A DNA stretch of 6,768 nucleotides. It comes from Ruminococcaceae bacterium UBA5397. Its GTDB lineage: Bacteria; Bacillota; Clostridia; Oscillospirales; Acutalibacteraceae. Shown in pieces: positions 1 to 5,076 of the stretch (its first letter is position 1; each line of letters opens with the position of its first letter). The notes below the pieces were generated by a model. It did not search any database. It was given only the letters and a program-made list of their open reading frames with translations, and was not told the DNA's origin. The stretch covers positions 1-6,768 of the forward strand of contig DHOF01000158.1 of NCBI GenBank assembly GCA_002411615.1. Direction: 5' to 3'. A program made the position numbers and the translations under genes.

Positions 1-213
1 CATTCGATCTCTTCTGCATTGACTACTGTGGAAGGAATCGGGGAAAAACGAGCAAAGGCGCTTTTACGGTATTTCAGAACAATGACAGCAATTCGAGAAG
101 CAGAACTTTCCCAACTGGAGCAGGCACCGGGGATGACAAAACCAACGGCGCAGAAGCTTTATCAGGCAATTCACGAAGCAGAAAATCTTGACGAAAAATC
201 GCAAAAAAGTTGA
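1..213 (+). CDS. uvrC: Probable UvrC excinuclease subunit, C-terminal fragment (helix-hairpin-helix region)
   Basis: The reading frame is open from the first base and ends at a TGA at 211-213, giving the last 70 residues of a protein whose start lies outside the window. It carries two helix-hairpin-helix elements: VEGIGEKRAKALLRYF, then, after an IREAELSQLE linker, a second hairpin (APGMTKPTAQKLYQAI). This tandem (HhH)2 arrangement at the very C-terminus is characteristic of UvrC, the nuclease subunit of UvrABC nucleotide excision repair, where it binds DNA at the incision site. The nuclease domains cannot be seen, so the name rests on the tail alone; another (HhH)2 protein is possible. A TTG at 19 is not a plausible real start, because the frame continues upstream of it and starting there would remove the beginning of the domain. 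rsmD follows after 56 bp without a visible terminator. Confidence 0.75.
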   Translation, partial: HSISSALTTVEGIGEKRAKALLRYFRTMTAIREAELSQLEQAPGMTKPTAQKLYQAIHEAENLDEKSQKS

Positions 214-269
214 CAGAATGACGAGAGAATGCGATAATAAAAAAATCAGGAAAAAAGGAGTCCGAACCT

Positions 270-818
270 ATGCGCGTAATTACAGGCTCTGCCCGGGGAA
301 GAAAATTAGTGACCCGGGAAGGGGAAGAGACCCGTCCGACTCCGGAGCGGGTCAAAGAGGCACTGTTCAATATTATTCAGTTCCATGTGGAAGGACGGCG
401 GGTACTTGATGCATTTGCCGGCTCCGGCCAGTTGGGAATTGAGGCGCTGAGCCGAGGTGCAGCCCATGCGGATTTTTTGGATCAGAGCCGTGAAAGTGTT
501 GCGGTGATCCAAAAGAATCTGGAAGAAACAGGCCTTTCAGAACAGGCCGAAGTTTATCAGACAGATGCACTGGTTTTCCTGATGCGGAAAAATGCACCTT
601 ATGATCTTTGCTTTCTAGATCCGCCTTATCGTACCGGCCTTCTGCAGAAAGCACTGCCGCTCTGTGCGGAATGTATGAATCCGGGAGGAATCATTATTTG
701 TGAGCATCCCACGGATGAGATACTGCCGGAGCAGGCAGGAAAATTCCAAAAAGAACGGGAATATCGTTACGGAAAAATTCTGCTGACGACCTATACGTGT
801 AAGGAAGTAAATATATGA
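270..818 (+). CDS. rsmD: 16S rRNA (guanine(966)-N(2))-methyltransferase RsmD
   Basis: The 182-aa product is a class I SAM-dependent methyltransferase of the RsmD (YhhF/YlbH) family, which methylates N2 of G966 in 16S rRNA within the assembled 30S subunit. Visible signatures in order are the N-terminal MRVITGSARGRKL; RPTPERVKEALFNII (residues 22-36); the SAM-binding glycine loop VLDAFAGSGQLGIEALSRGA (45-64); and the catalytic LDPPY motif (116-120), which is typical of N-methyltransferases acting on exocyclic amines. The length matches the family (about 180-200 aa). The ATG at 270 is preceded by AAAAAAGGAG (251-260) at good spacing, and the protein starts exactly at the conserved MRVI. Its TGA overlaps the coaD ATG by 4 bases (815-818). 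The rsmD-coaD pairing is common in Firmicutes. Confidence 0.95.
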   Translation: MRVITGSARGRKLVTREGEETRPTPERVKEALFNIIQFHVEGRRVLDAFAGSGQLGIEALSRGAAHADFLDQSRESVAVIQKNLEETGLSEQAEVYQTDALVFLMRKNAPYDLCFLDPPYRTGLLQKALPLCAECMNPGGIIICEHPTDEILPEQAGKFQKEREYRYGKILLTTYTCKEVNI

Positions 819-1312
819 AAATAGCAATCTGCCCGGGTAGCTTTGATCCGGTTACTTTAGGACATCTCGATATTATCAGCCGTTCCTGTAAGCTTTTTGA
901 TAAAGTGATTGTCGCTGTCCTGGTCAATCCGGAAAAAAAGACATTATTTACAGTAGAAGAACGTATGGAGCTACTCAGACGCTGTACCAAAGATTTGCCG
1001 GGCGTAGAAGTGGGCAGCTTTTATGGGCTTTTGGCCGATTATGCGAAAGAACAGCATGCAACAGCGGTGGTTCGTGGACTGCGGGCCCTTTCTGATTTTG
1101 AATATGAATTTCAGATGGCGCTGACAAACCGGCAGCTGAATCCGAATCTTGAAACTATTTTTTTGGCAACACAAGCACAAAATATGTTTATCAGTTCCAG
1201 TATCGTCAAACAGATTGCTAATTTTGACGGAGATGTGAGTGGCTGTGTGCCCAGTTGTATTATTAAAGATATTCAAAAACGTGTTGAAGAAAGCAGGAGG
1301 GAATCCCTATGA
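815..1312 (+). CDS. coaD: Phosphopantetheine adenylyltransferase (CoaD/PPAT)
   Basis: The 165-aa product is the nucleotidyltransferase that joins ATP and 4'-phosphopantetheine to give dephospho-CoA, the penultimate step of coenzyme A synthesis in the cytoplasm. Visible family signatures are the N-terminal strand and loop MKIAICPGSFDPVTLGHLDI (1-20), with the nucleotidyltransferase (T/H)xGH motif as TLGH at 14-17; NPEKKTLFTVEERMELL (38-54), with the substrate-binding lysine region; VVRGLRALSDFEYEFQMA (85-102); and the ISSSIVK motif (126-132) that contacts the ATP phosphates. The length is normal (about 160 aa). The start is set by AAGGAAG (801-807), 7 bases before the ATG, and by the 4-base overlap with rsmD. 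The stop overlaps the next gene's ATG by 4 bases as well, so all three genes are probably translated in a coupled way from one mRNA. Confidence 0.97.
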   Translation: MKIAICPGSFDPVTLGHLDIISRSCKLFDKVIVAVLVNPEKKTLFTVEERMELLRRCTKDLPGVEVGSFYGLLADYAKEQHATAVVRGLRALSDFEYEFQMALTNRQLNPNLETIFLATQAQNMFISSSIVKQIANFDGDVSGCVPSCIIKDIQKRVEESRRESL

Positions 1313-1800
1313 ATGCTGAAGATTTAATCAATGAATTATACGATTTGCTGGATAAGGCATGGAGCCTTCCGTTGAGTCATGGCCGTGCGGTTTTAGACAG
1401 CGCGGAGGTTAAACAGATTTTGGATGAGCTGAAAGAAAGTCTTCCAAAAGAGATTCAGCAGGCAAAAGGAATCGTAGCAGATCGCAGTCAGATTTTGACA
1501 GATGCCAAGCGTGAGGCCGAAACGGTGATCCGCGTTGCGGAAGACCGCGCCAAAGCAATGGTCAATCAGGAAGAGATCGTTAAACAGGCGCAACAGAAGG
1601 CAAATGAAGTGCTGCTGCAGACAAAGCAGAAGGCACGGGAACTGCGCAAGGCCAGCAACGATTATGTGGATGACCTGATGCGTCGCGCGGATGAAGGCTT
1701 AACGGCAAACCTTGCGGAACTGCGCAAAACACGGCAGAATATTAAGGTGAGCCAGCGTACGGCAGCACAGCCGCAGGAGCATACCTCTCATCAGAGATAA
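1309..1800 (+). CDS. Uncharacterised coiled-coil protein downstream of coaD (V/F-type ATPase stalk-like)
   Basis: The 163-aa product has no signal peptide or membrane segment. A short helical N-terminus (MNAEDLINELYDLLDKAW) is followed by an SLPLSHGRAVLDSAEVKQILDEL segment (19-41). A long charged, Ala/Gln/Lys/Glu-rich helix without prolines then runs over about residues 46-145, ending in a hydrophilic tail (TAAQPQEHTSHQR). This composition resembles the b/H/E-type stator stalks of ATP synthases, and from memory such clostridial proteins are often labelled 'ATPase' on that basis; it is not evidence of ATPase activity. The SLPLSHGRAVLD segment looks more specific than a plain coiled coil and probably marks the family. 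A strong AGGAGG (1295-1300) precedes the ATG at 1309, which overlaps the coaD stop as ATGA. It is the last gene of the operon, ending 10 bp before a strong terminator. Its function is unknown; DivIVA-like scaffolding is one possibility and is pure inference. Confidence 0.85.
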   Translation: MNAEDLINELYDLLDKAWSLPLSHGRAVLDSAEVKQILDELKESLPKEIQQAKGIVADRSQILTDAKREAETVIRVAEDRAKAMVNQEEIVKQAQQKANEVLLQTKQKARELRKASNDYVDDLMRRADEGLTANLAELRKTRQNIKVSQRTAAQPQEHTSHQR

Positions 1801-1810
1801 AAATTGGATG

Positions 1811-1871
1811 ATTTATAAAAAGCAGAACCGAATGATGAAAAAACCATCATTCGGTTCTGCTTTTTATAAAT
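1811..1871. terminator. Perfect 27-bp bidirectional intrinsic terminator
   Basis: Positions 1811-1837 pair without mismatch with 1845-1871, leaving a 7-base loop (AAAAAAC on the + strand). The core is GCAGAACCGAATGATG, flanked by A-rich bases on the left arm and T-rich bases on the right, so either strand gives a stem followed by a T run. It serves the rsmD-coaD operon from the left and the convergent merR-family gene from the right. The merR stop codon (1864-1866 on the minus strand) lies inside the stem, so the two transcripts share one termination element. Confidence 0.95.
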
Positions 1872-2739
1872 CTTTTTTAAGCTGCTTTGCCTGCGGATAT
1901 TTTTCAAAAAGCTTTTTTTCGGCTGCTTCCATCTGTTTACAGTACTCACAATAGCCTGGGCTTAAGGTGCGCAGTGCCGGAAGAAAGACTTCGTAATATC
2001 CATAATTTTGACTAAATTTGAGGAAAAGCTGCTGTATCTTAAAAGCAGGGGAATTATAATATTCCTTTGACTGTCGAAAAGTAAGATAGTGATTCATCAT
2101 ATCTTCATTTTCTTCTAAAAAAGAATCAATATTTTGAATAGAAGATTGTGTCTGAAGCTGGATCTCATGGAGTTTTTCTTTTCCGAGAAGAGCTGCACCC
2201 TTTTTAATTTCGGCTGAAAGTTCATCTGGAACTTCAAAAGGCGGTATTTCATCAAGAAAAGCCACCACCTTTTTATATGCCTGCTTTTGCGCCTGTGTTT
2301 GAATGGAAAAATTCAAAAACGGTGCAAAGTGGATGCTGAACAGTTCCCCATAAACGCCAGGAAAAGCATCCAACAATTTTTGAAGAATGGTTTCCTTCTG
2401 AGAAAGATTTTCCAGCGATTTCGAGGCAGCCTGATAATCAAAGTTTTCGCTCAGATTTTCTAAAATTTTGGATTTTTCCTGCTCTAATTGTATCTGCGTA
2501 TCTTTCTTTGCAGCGCATTTTTGCAAAGTGGAATTGCCGGAGAGTACATCCTGAATTTCTGTACCGGATAGTCCTAGTTTACGAAGCACCTTGATCTTCT
2601 TTAATAAGTCGACCTCTTGTTCATCAAAATCACGATACCCATTTTCCATTGTTTTGGGAGTAATGAATCCCTGCAAAATAGCATATTCGATTGCTTTTCT
2701 GGTTAGTCCGGTTTCTTTTTGTACCTGCCCTATTTGCAT
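1864..2739 (-). CDS. MerR-family transcriptional regulator with a large C-terminal domain
   Basis: The 291-aa product has an N-terminal winged helix-turn-helix of MerR type: MQIGQVQKETGLTRKAIEYA (1-20) is the recognition helix region, and ENGYRDFDEQEVDLLKKIKVLRKLGLS (32-58) is the wing and second helix pair. A helix at about 73-100 is the likely antiparallel dimerisation coiled coil. Residues 101-291 form an effector or sensor region of unrecognised family, rich in aromatics at 126-143 and 226-263, with a CEYC pair at C264/C267 close to the C-terminus. C75 is the only other cysteine. MerR proteins usually activate by untwisting promoters with overlong spacers; the ligand here cannot be named. 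The start at 2739 is chosen because GGGAGGTGA (2753-2745) sits 5 bases upstream of it. The alternative ATG at 2769, which would add 10 residues, lies upstream of the predicted -10 box. The gene looks more A+T-rich than its neighbours (19 G/C in bases 2041-2100 versus 37 in 1501-1560). Confidence 0.9.
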   Translation of the reverse strand: MQIGQVQKETGLTRKAIEYAILQGFITPKTMENGYRDFDEQEVDLLKKIKVLRKLGLSGTEIQDVLSGNSTLQKCAAKKDTQIQLEQEKSKILENLSENFDYQAASKSLENLSQKETILQKLLDAFPGVYGELFSIHFAPFLNFSIQTQAQKQAYKKVVAFLDEIPPFEVPDELSAEIKKGAALLGKEKLHEIQLQTQSSIQNIDSFLEENEDMMNHYLTFRQSKEYYNSPAFKIQQLFLKFSQNYGYYEVFLPALRTLSPGYCEYCKQMEAAEKKLFEKYPQAKQLKKDL

Positions 2740-2744
2740 TTCGT

Positions 2745-2753
2745 TCACCTCCC
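2745..2753 (-). promoter_or_regulatory. Ribosome binding site that fixes the merR-family start
   Basis: The minus strand reads GGGAGGTGA followed by ACGAA and then ATG (2739-2737). This near-perfect Shine-Dalgarno site at 5-base spacing selects the 291-aa product over a 301-aa reading that would begin at 2769. Confidence 0.85.
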
Positions 2754-2757
2754 TGCT

Positions 2758-2788
2758 ATTATGGATCATCCCCTAGGGGACAGGTCAA
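2758..2788 (-). promoter_or_regulatory. MerR-type promoter of the minus-strand regulator, with palindromic operator in a 19-bp spacer
   Basis: On the minus strand TTGACC (2788-2783) and CATAAT (2763-2758) form -35 and -10 boxes separated by 19 bp, longer than the usual 17. The spacer contains the perfect 12-bp palindrome TCCCCTAGGGGA (2769-2780). Overlong spacers with a CCCCTAGGGG-like dyad are the hallmark of promoters bound by MerR proteins such as BmrR. The gene downstream is itself a MerR regulator, so autoregulation is the simplest reading. Transcription should start around 2751-2752, within the ribosome binding site, giving a very short leader. Confidence 0.82.
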
Positions 2789-2874
2789 GCATTTTTTAAA
2801 AATAATGCTTCTGAACACCAGATTTTGTACAAGCTAAAATAGAATATGCAACATCTTTTGAAATATAGAAATTC

Positions 2875-2901
2875 TTAAAATTTAGTTGACATAAATTTTA
2901 A
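2875..2901. repeat. A+T-only inverted repeat upstream of the mraZ promoter
   Basis: TTAAAATTTA (2875-2884) and TAAATTTTAA (2892-2901) are perfect 10-base reverse complements around a 7-base centre, GTTGACA. The element ends 7 bp before the predicted mraZ -35 box, where an A+T-rich UP element for the RNA polymerase alpha subunit would sit. It could instead be an operator. The symmetry is exact, but low-complexity A/T sequence makes chance symmetry more likely. Confidence 0.5.
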
Positions 2902-2908
2902 AAAGCAC

Positions 2909-2937
2909 TTGCAATTCCAATTGGAATCCTTTATAAT
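2909..2937 (+). promoter_or_regulatory. Sigma-A promoter of the mraZ (dcw) operon
   Basis: TTGCAA (2909-2914) and the consensus TATAAT (2932-2937) are separated by exactly 17 bp. This predicts transcription starting near 2944, about 68 bases before the mraZ ATG, and running into mraZ and rsmH. The upstream 35 bp are almost purely A+T. Confidence 0.85.
2914..2927. promoter_or_regulatory. 14-bp perfect palindrome inside the mraZ promoter spacer
   Basis: ATTCCAATTGGAAT occupies most of the spacer and overlaps the last base of the -35 box. A protein bound here would block RNA polymerase, so it may be an operator. It does not resemble the MraZ repeats just downstream or the CCCCTAGGGG dyad of the neighbouring MerR promoter, so a different regulator would be needed. 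No protein is assigned. Confidence 0.5.
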
Positions 2938-2945
2938 AAATTCAC

Positions 2946-2971
2946 AAGTGGTGAAAAGTGGAGAGAAGTGG
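2946..2971 (+). promoter_or_regulatory. Probable MraZ operator: three AAGTGG repeats with 10-bp period
   Basis: AAGTGG occurs at 2946-2951, 2956-2961 and 2966-2971, exactly one helical turn apart, immediately after the predicted mraZ transcription start. MraZ is known to bind clusters of short direct repeats with 10-bp period containing a GTG/TGGG core in the leader or promoter of its own operon (described in E. coli and in mycoplasmas). Position and spacing fit autorepression of mraZ-rsmH by the ring-shaped MraZ oligomer. Confidence 0.85.
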
Positions 2972-3011
2972 AACCAGAAGCCACAAAAATGCAGATTAGG
3001 GGAGTTTCGTT

Positions 3012-3431
3012 ATGCTGATCGGTGAGTATCAACATAATATTGATTCGAAAGGCCGCGTAATTGTGCCTTCTAAATTCCGTGAGGATTTGGGAGAGCACTT
3101 TTATATTGCGAAGGGCCTTGATCGTTGCCTGTTTGTATTTTCTCAAGAAGAATGGAGCAGACTGCAGGAAAAAGTACGTGCCATGCCAATTTCCAAGGCA
3201 CGCGGACTGCAGCGCTTTTTCTTTGCAGGCGCTTGTGAGGCTGTCCCCGATAAGCAGGGCAGAATCCTGATTCCACAACTGCTGCGCGAACACGCGGGAC
3301 TGAAAAAGGATATCACTTTTATCGGCGCGTCCAGTCGGGCAGAAATTTGGGACACCGCTTCGTGGAATGCATTTAATGCAGAATTGACACAGGAAAGCAT
3401 CGCTGACGCGATGGATGATCTGGAATTATGA
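3012..3431 (+). CDS. mraZ: Transcriptional regulator MraZ
   Basis: The 139-aa product consists of two tandem SpoVT-AbrB-like swapped-hairpin domains. Each carries the family DxxxR motif: DSKGR at residues 11-15, followed by VIVPSKFR, and DKQGR at 80-84, followed by ILIPQLLREH. The length fits the family (about 140-150 aa). MraZ forms ring-shaped oligomers that bind repeats upstream of the division and cell wall gene cluster and typically repress their own operon; matching repeats lie at 2946-2971. The start ATG is preceded by AGGGGAG (2998-3004) at 7-base spacing, and MLIGEYQHNID is the usual N-terminus. Its stop overlaps the rsmH start as ATGA (3428-3431). Confidence 0.97.
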   Translation: MLIGEYQHNIDSKGRVIVPSKFREDLGEHFYIAKGLDRCLFVFSQEEWSRLQEKVRAMPISKARGLQRFFFAGACEAVPDKQGRILIPQLLREHAGLKKDITFIGASSRAEIWDTASWNAFNAELTQESIADAMDDLEL

Positions 3432-4363
3432 ATTATCAACATCGTCCTGTTTTGTTTGAAGAAGCAATTGAAAGCTTACAGATACGCCCTGATGGGCATT
3501 ATATTGATGGCACAGCCGGAGGCGGCGGCCATTCACAGGCAATCCTTGATCGTCTGACATCCGGAAAGCTGCTTTCCATTGATCAGGATCCGGACGCAAT
3601 CGCAACGGTTACAAAACGTTTTTCCGGAAATCCATGCAGTATTATTCGGCAGGCTAACTTTTCTCAGATGCAGCAAATTGCCGATGAGGAAGGCATCCTT
3701 CCAGTGGATGGGGTTTTGTTGGATATTGGTGTTTCCTCTTATCAGCTGGATACACCGGAACGTGGCTTTTCCTATCATTATGATGCACCCCTTGATATGC
3801 GTATGAGCAAATCCGGGCCTAGTGCGAAAGATTTAGTCAATACGCTTTCAGTAGCAGAATTAGCAAAGATTATTTCACAGTATGGCGAGGATCGAAATTC
3901 AGCCAGAATTGCACGTGGCATTGTGGCCGCACGAGAGAAGATGCCGATTGAAACAACTCTTCAGTTGGCCGAAATCGTGAAGGAAAGTGTTCCAGCAGCA
4001 GTTCGGCGTCAGCCTGGACATCCGGCTCGCCAAACTTTTCAGGCACTGCGGATTGCGGTGAATGGAGAGCTGGATCGCCTCCATGAAGGCTTAAATGCAG
4101 CGTTTGCCAGTTTAGCACCTTTAGGAAGGCTCAGCGTGATTACGTTCCATTCGCTGGAGGATAGAATTGTAAAACGCCAAATGGCTCAATGGTGTCAAGG
4201 TTGTACTTGCCCGCCGGATTTTCCAATTTGTGTTTGCGGCAAAAAGCCGCGGGCAGAGTTGGTTTTTAAAAAGGGGTTGGTTCCAAATGAAAAAGAATTG
4301 GAAGAAAATCCCCGTTCTCGCAGTGCAAGACTTCGTTGTTGTACTAAATTAGAACAAAAGTAA
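3428..4363 (+). CDS. rsmH: 16S rRNA (cytosine(1402)-N(4))-methyltransferase RsmH (MraW)
   Basis: The 311-aa product is the SAM-dependent enzyme that methylates N4 of C1402 in the 16S rRNA decoding centre. Visible motifs in order are RPVLFEEAIESL (6-17); the SAM-binding DGTAGGGGHS (27-36); LLDIGVSSYQLD (97-108); the LDMRM motif (122-126); HPARQTFQALRIAVN (198-212); and VITFHSLEDRIVK (237-249). A cysteine cluster, CQGCTCPPDFPICVC (256-270), follows; it is common in Firmicute members, and metal binding is possible but not shown. The length is standard (about 310 aa). No strong Shine-Dalgarno site precedes the ATG at 3428, and the 4-base overlap with mraZ implies translation by coupling. The gene is intact. 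Confidence 0.97.
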   Translation: MNYQHRPVLFEEAIESLQIRPDGHYIDGTAGGGGHSQAILDRLTSGKLLSIDQDPDAIATVTKRFSGNPCSIIRQANFSQMQQIADEEGILPVDGVLLDIGVSSYQLDTPERGFSYHYDAPLDMRMSKSGPSAKDLVNTLSVAELAKIISQYGEDRNSARIARGIVAAREKMPIETTLQLAEIVKESVPAAVRRQPGHPARQTFQALRIAVNGELDRLHEGLNAAFASLAPLGRLSVITFHSLEDRIVKRQMAQWCQGCTCPPDFPICVCGKKPRAELVFKKGLVPNEKELEENPRSRSARLRCCTKLEQK

Positions 4364-4406
4364 CAGAAAAGTTACACTATTAACAGAATGTTCATAAACG
4401 TGACAG
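4361..4406 (+). repeat. Three TRACAG repeats at exact 20-bp spacing upstream of the ftsL promoter
   Basis: TAACAGAA occurs at 4361-4368 and 4381-4388, and TGACAG at 4401-4406, with starts exactly 20 bp (about two helical turns) apart; a looser TAACAA is at 4431. The first copy includes the rsmH stop codon and the last ends 12 bp before the predicted -10 box. Same-face phasing would suit a regulator bound upstream of the promoter. The units are short, so this could be coincidence. Confidence 0.35.
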
Positions 4407-4414
4407 CAAAAGTA

Positions 4415-4423
4415 TGGTAAAAT
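4415..4423 (+). promoter_or_regulatory. Possible extended -10 promoter for ftsL
   Basis: TGG followed by TAAAAT (4415-4423) matches the extended -10 pattern TGnTAtaaT. No good -35 box lies 16-18 bp upstream. Transcription would begin around 4430, some 20 bases before the preferred ftsL start. The 87-bp gap after rsmH, with no terminator, means ftsL may be read both from this promoter and from the mraZ promoter. Confidence 0.5.
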
Positions 4424-4435
4424 AAGTCCATAACA

Positions 4436-4453
4436 AAGGAAGTGGAATCATTG
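4436..4453 (+). promoter_or_regulatory. Ribosome binding site supporting a TTG start for ftsL
   Basis: AAGGAAG (4436-4442) is followed by 8 bases and then TTG (4451-4453). No ATG occurs nearby in this frame, and the in-frame GTG at 4442 lies inside the Shine-Dalgarno site. A weak start codon is consistent with low-level synthesis of a division protein. Confidence 0.7.
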
Positions 4454-4972
4454 GCAACTTTACATAATAGTAGTGCAGCATATGATTTTTCGTTGTTTGA
4501 GGAATATGCTCCTGAAGTACAGAAAACTTCTCAGAAGACTTCAATAGATCATCCAATTAATAATGTTGTAGAAATGCCGCAACAAAAGAAAAAAATTGGT
4601 TTACGTGTACGCAAACGTGCTTTAAAAGTAGTAGGAATGGGAATCGGCCTTGCAACCATGGTCAGCATGGTTGGCGTTTTGATTTTTGGACAAGTTCAGC
4701 TGACGGAGTTGACGGATCAGATCGGAAAACAGAAAACGGCTTTAAGTGAGCAGCAAAGCCTTCAAACTCAGCTTCAGGTGAAGGCAGATTCTCAGCTCTC
4801 TTTGTCTTCGCTGGAAGAGCGTGCAAAGGGAATGGGAATGCAGAAGGTAGATACTGCACAGGCAACTACCATTAATTTATCGCAGGGAGATAAGAGTCAG
4901 GTCGTTACCAGCACGAAAACCCCCTCTTTTTTAGAGCGTGTATGGGATCAGATTGTTTCTTTGCTGTCATAA
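4451..4972 (+). CDS. ftsL: FtsL-like cell division protein (single-pass membrane, septum formation)
   Basis: The product is 173 aa from the TTG at 4451. The N-terminal cytoplasmic part (about 1-58) ends in a basic stretch, KKKIGLRVRKRALK. One hydrophobic membrane segment follows (about 60-80, VVGMGIGLATMVSMVGVLIF), then an extracytoplasmic coiled coil (82 to about 127) with LEERAKGMGMQK (121-132). The latter resembles the end of the FtsL/DivIC helix, where the partner binds. FtsL with DivIC/FtsB bridges the divisome and activates septal peptidoglycan synthesis by FtsW and its PBP partner. Sequence conservation in this family is low, so topology and position between rsmH and a class B PBP carry the call. 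The TTG start is preferred because AAGGAAG (4436-4442) sits 8 bases upstream; a GTG at 4442 (176 aa) would overlap that site. A DUF-type FtsL-like label is an alternative. Confidence 0.85.
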   Translation: MATLHNSSAAYDFSLFEEYAPEVQKTSQKTSIDHPINNVVEMPQQKKKIGLRVRKRALKVVGMGIGLATMVSMVGVLIFGQVQLTELTDQIGKQKTALSEQQSLQTQLQVKADSQLSLSSLEERAKGMGMQKVDTAQATTINLSQGDKSQVVTSTKTPSFLERVWDQIVSLLS

Positions 4973-5040
4973 GTTTTTTATGATTGAAATATGAATCATA
5001 CCGAAGGCTATTATAATTTGTAGCAGGAGGTATTTTAAAA

Positions 5041-5076
5041 GAGAGTTGAGATGAGTGAATCTTGACTCTCATTTTT
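5041..5076 (+). terminator. Terminator- or attenuator-like hairpin between ftsL and the PBP gene
   Basis: GAGAGTTGAGAT (5041-5052) pairs with ATCTTGACTCTC (5059-5070) as a 12-bp stem with two G-T wobbles and a 6-base loop (GAGTGA), followed by ATTTTT (5071-5076). It is preceded by an A run, as in intrinsic terminators. The T run is short and starts with an A, so termination may be partial. It lies 68 bases after the ftsL stop and 26 bases before the PBP start. Confidence 0.7.

Noticed and set aside
2740..2769. Upstream ATG at 2769 giving a 301-aa MerR-family protein
   Set aside because: The extra codons overlap the palindrome and -10 box and would lie upstream of the predicted transcript start, whereas 2739 has a near-perfect ribosome binding site.
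2886..2891. Consensus TTGACA as a -35 box for mraZ
   Set aside because: No -10 hexamer lies 16-18 bp downstream on the + strand; the TTGCAA/TATAAT pair at 2909-2937 has exact 17-bp spacing. The hexamer instead forms the centre of the A+T inverted repeat.
4442..4450. GTG at 4442 as the ftsL start
   Set aside because: It is the last base of the Shine-Dalgarno site AAGGAAG that serves the TTG at 4451, and no other ribosome binding site precedes it at proper spacing.
4979..5000. Inverted repeat TATGATT / AATCATA after ftsL as a terminator
   Set aside because: The stem is only 7 A+T-rich pairs and no T run follows it on either strand; the T run lies before it on the + strand.
5051..5065. Four-codon ATG frame in the hairpin as a leader peptide
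   Set aside because: It sits 20 bases from the orphan AGGAGGT, too far for normal initiation, and shows no run of regulatory codons.
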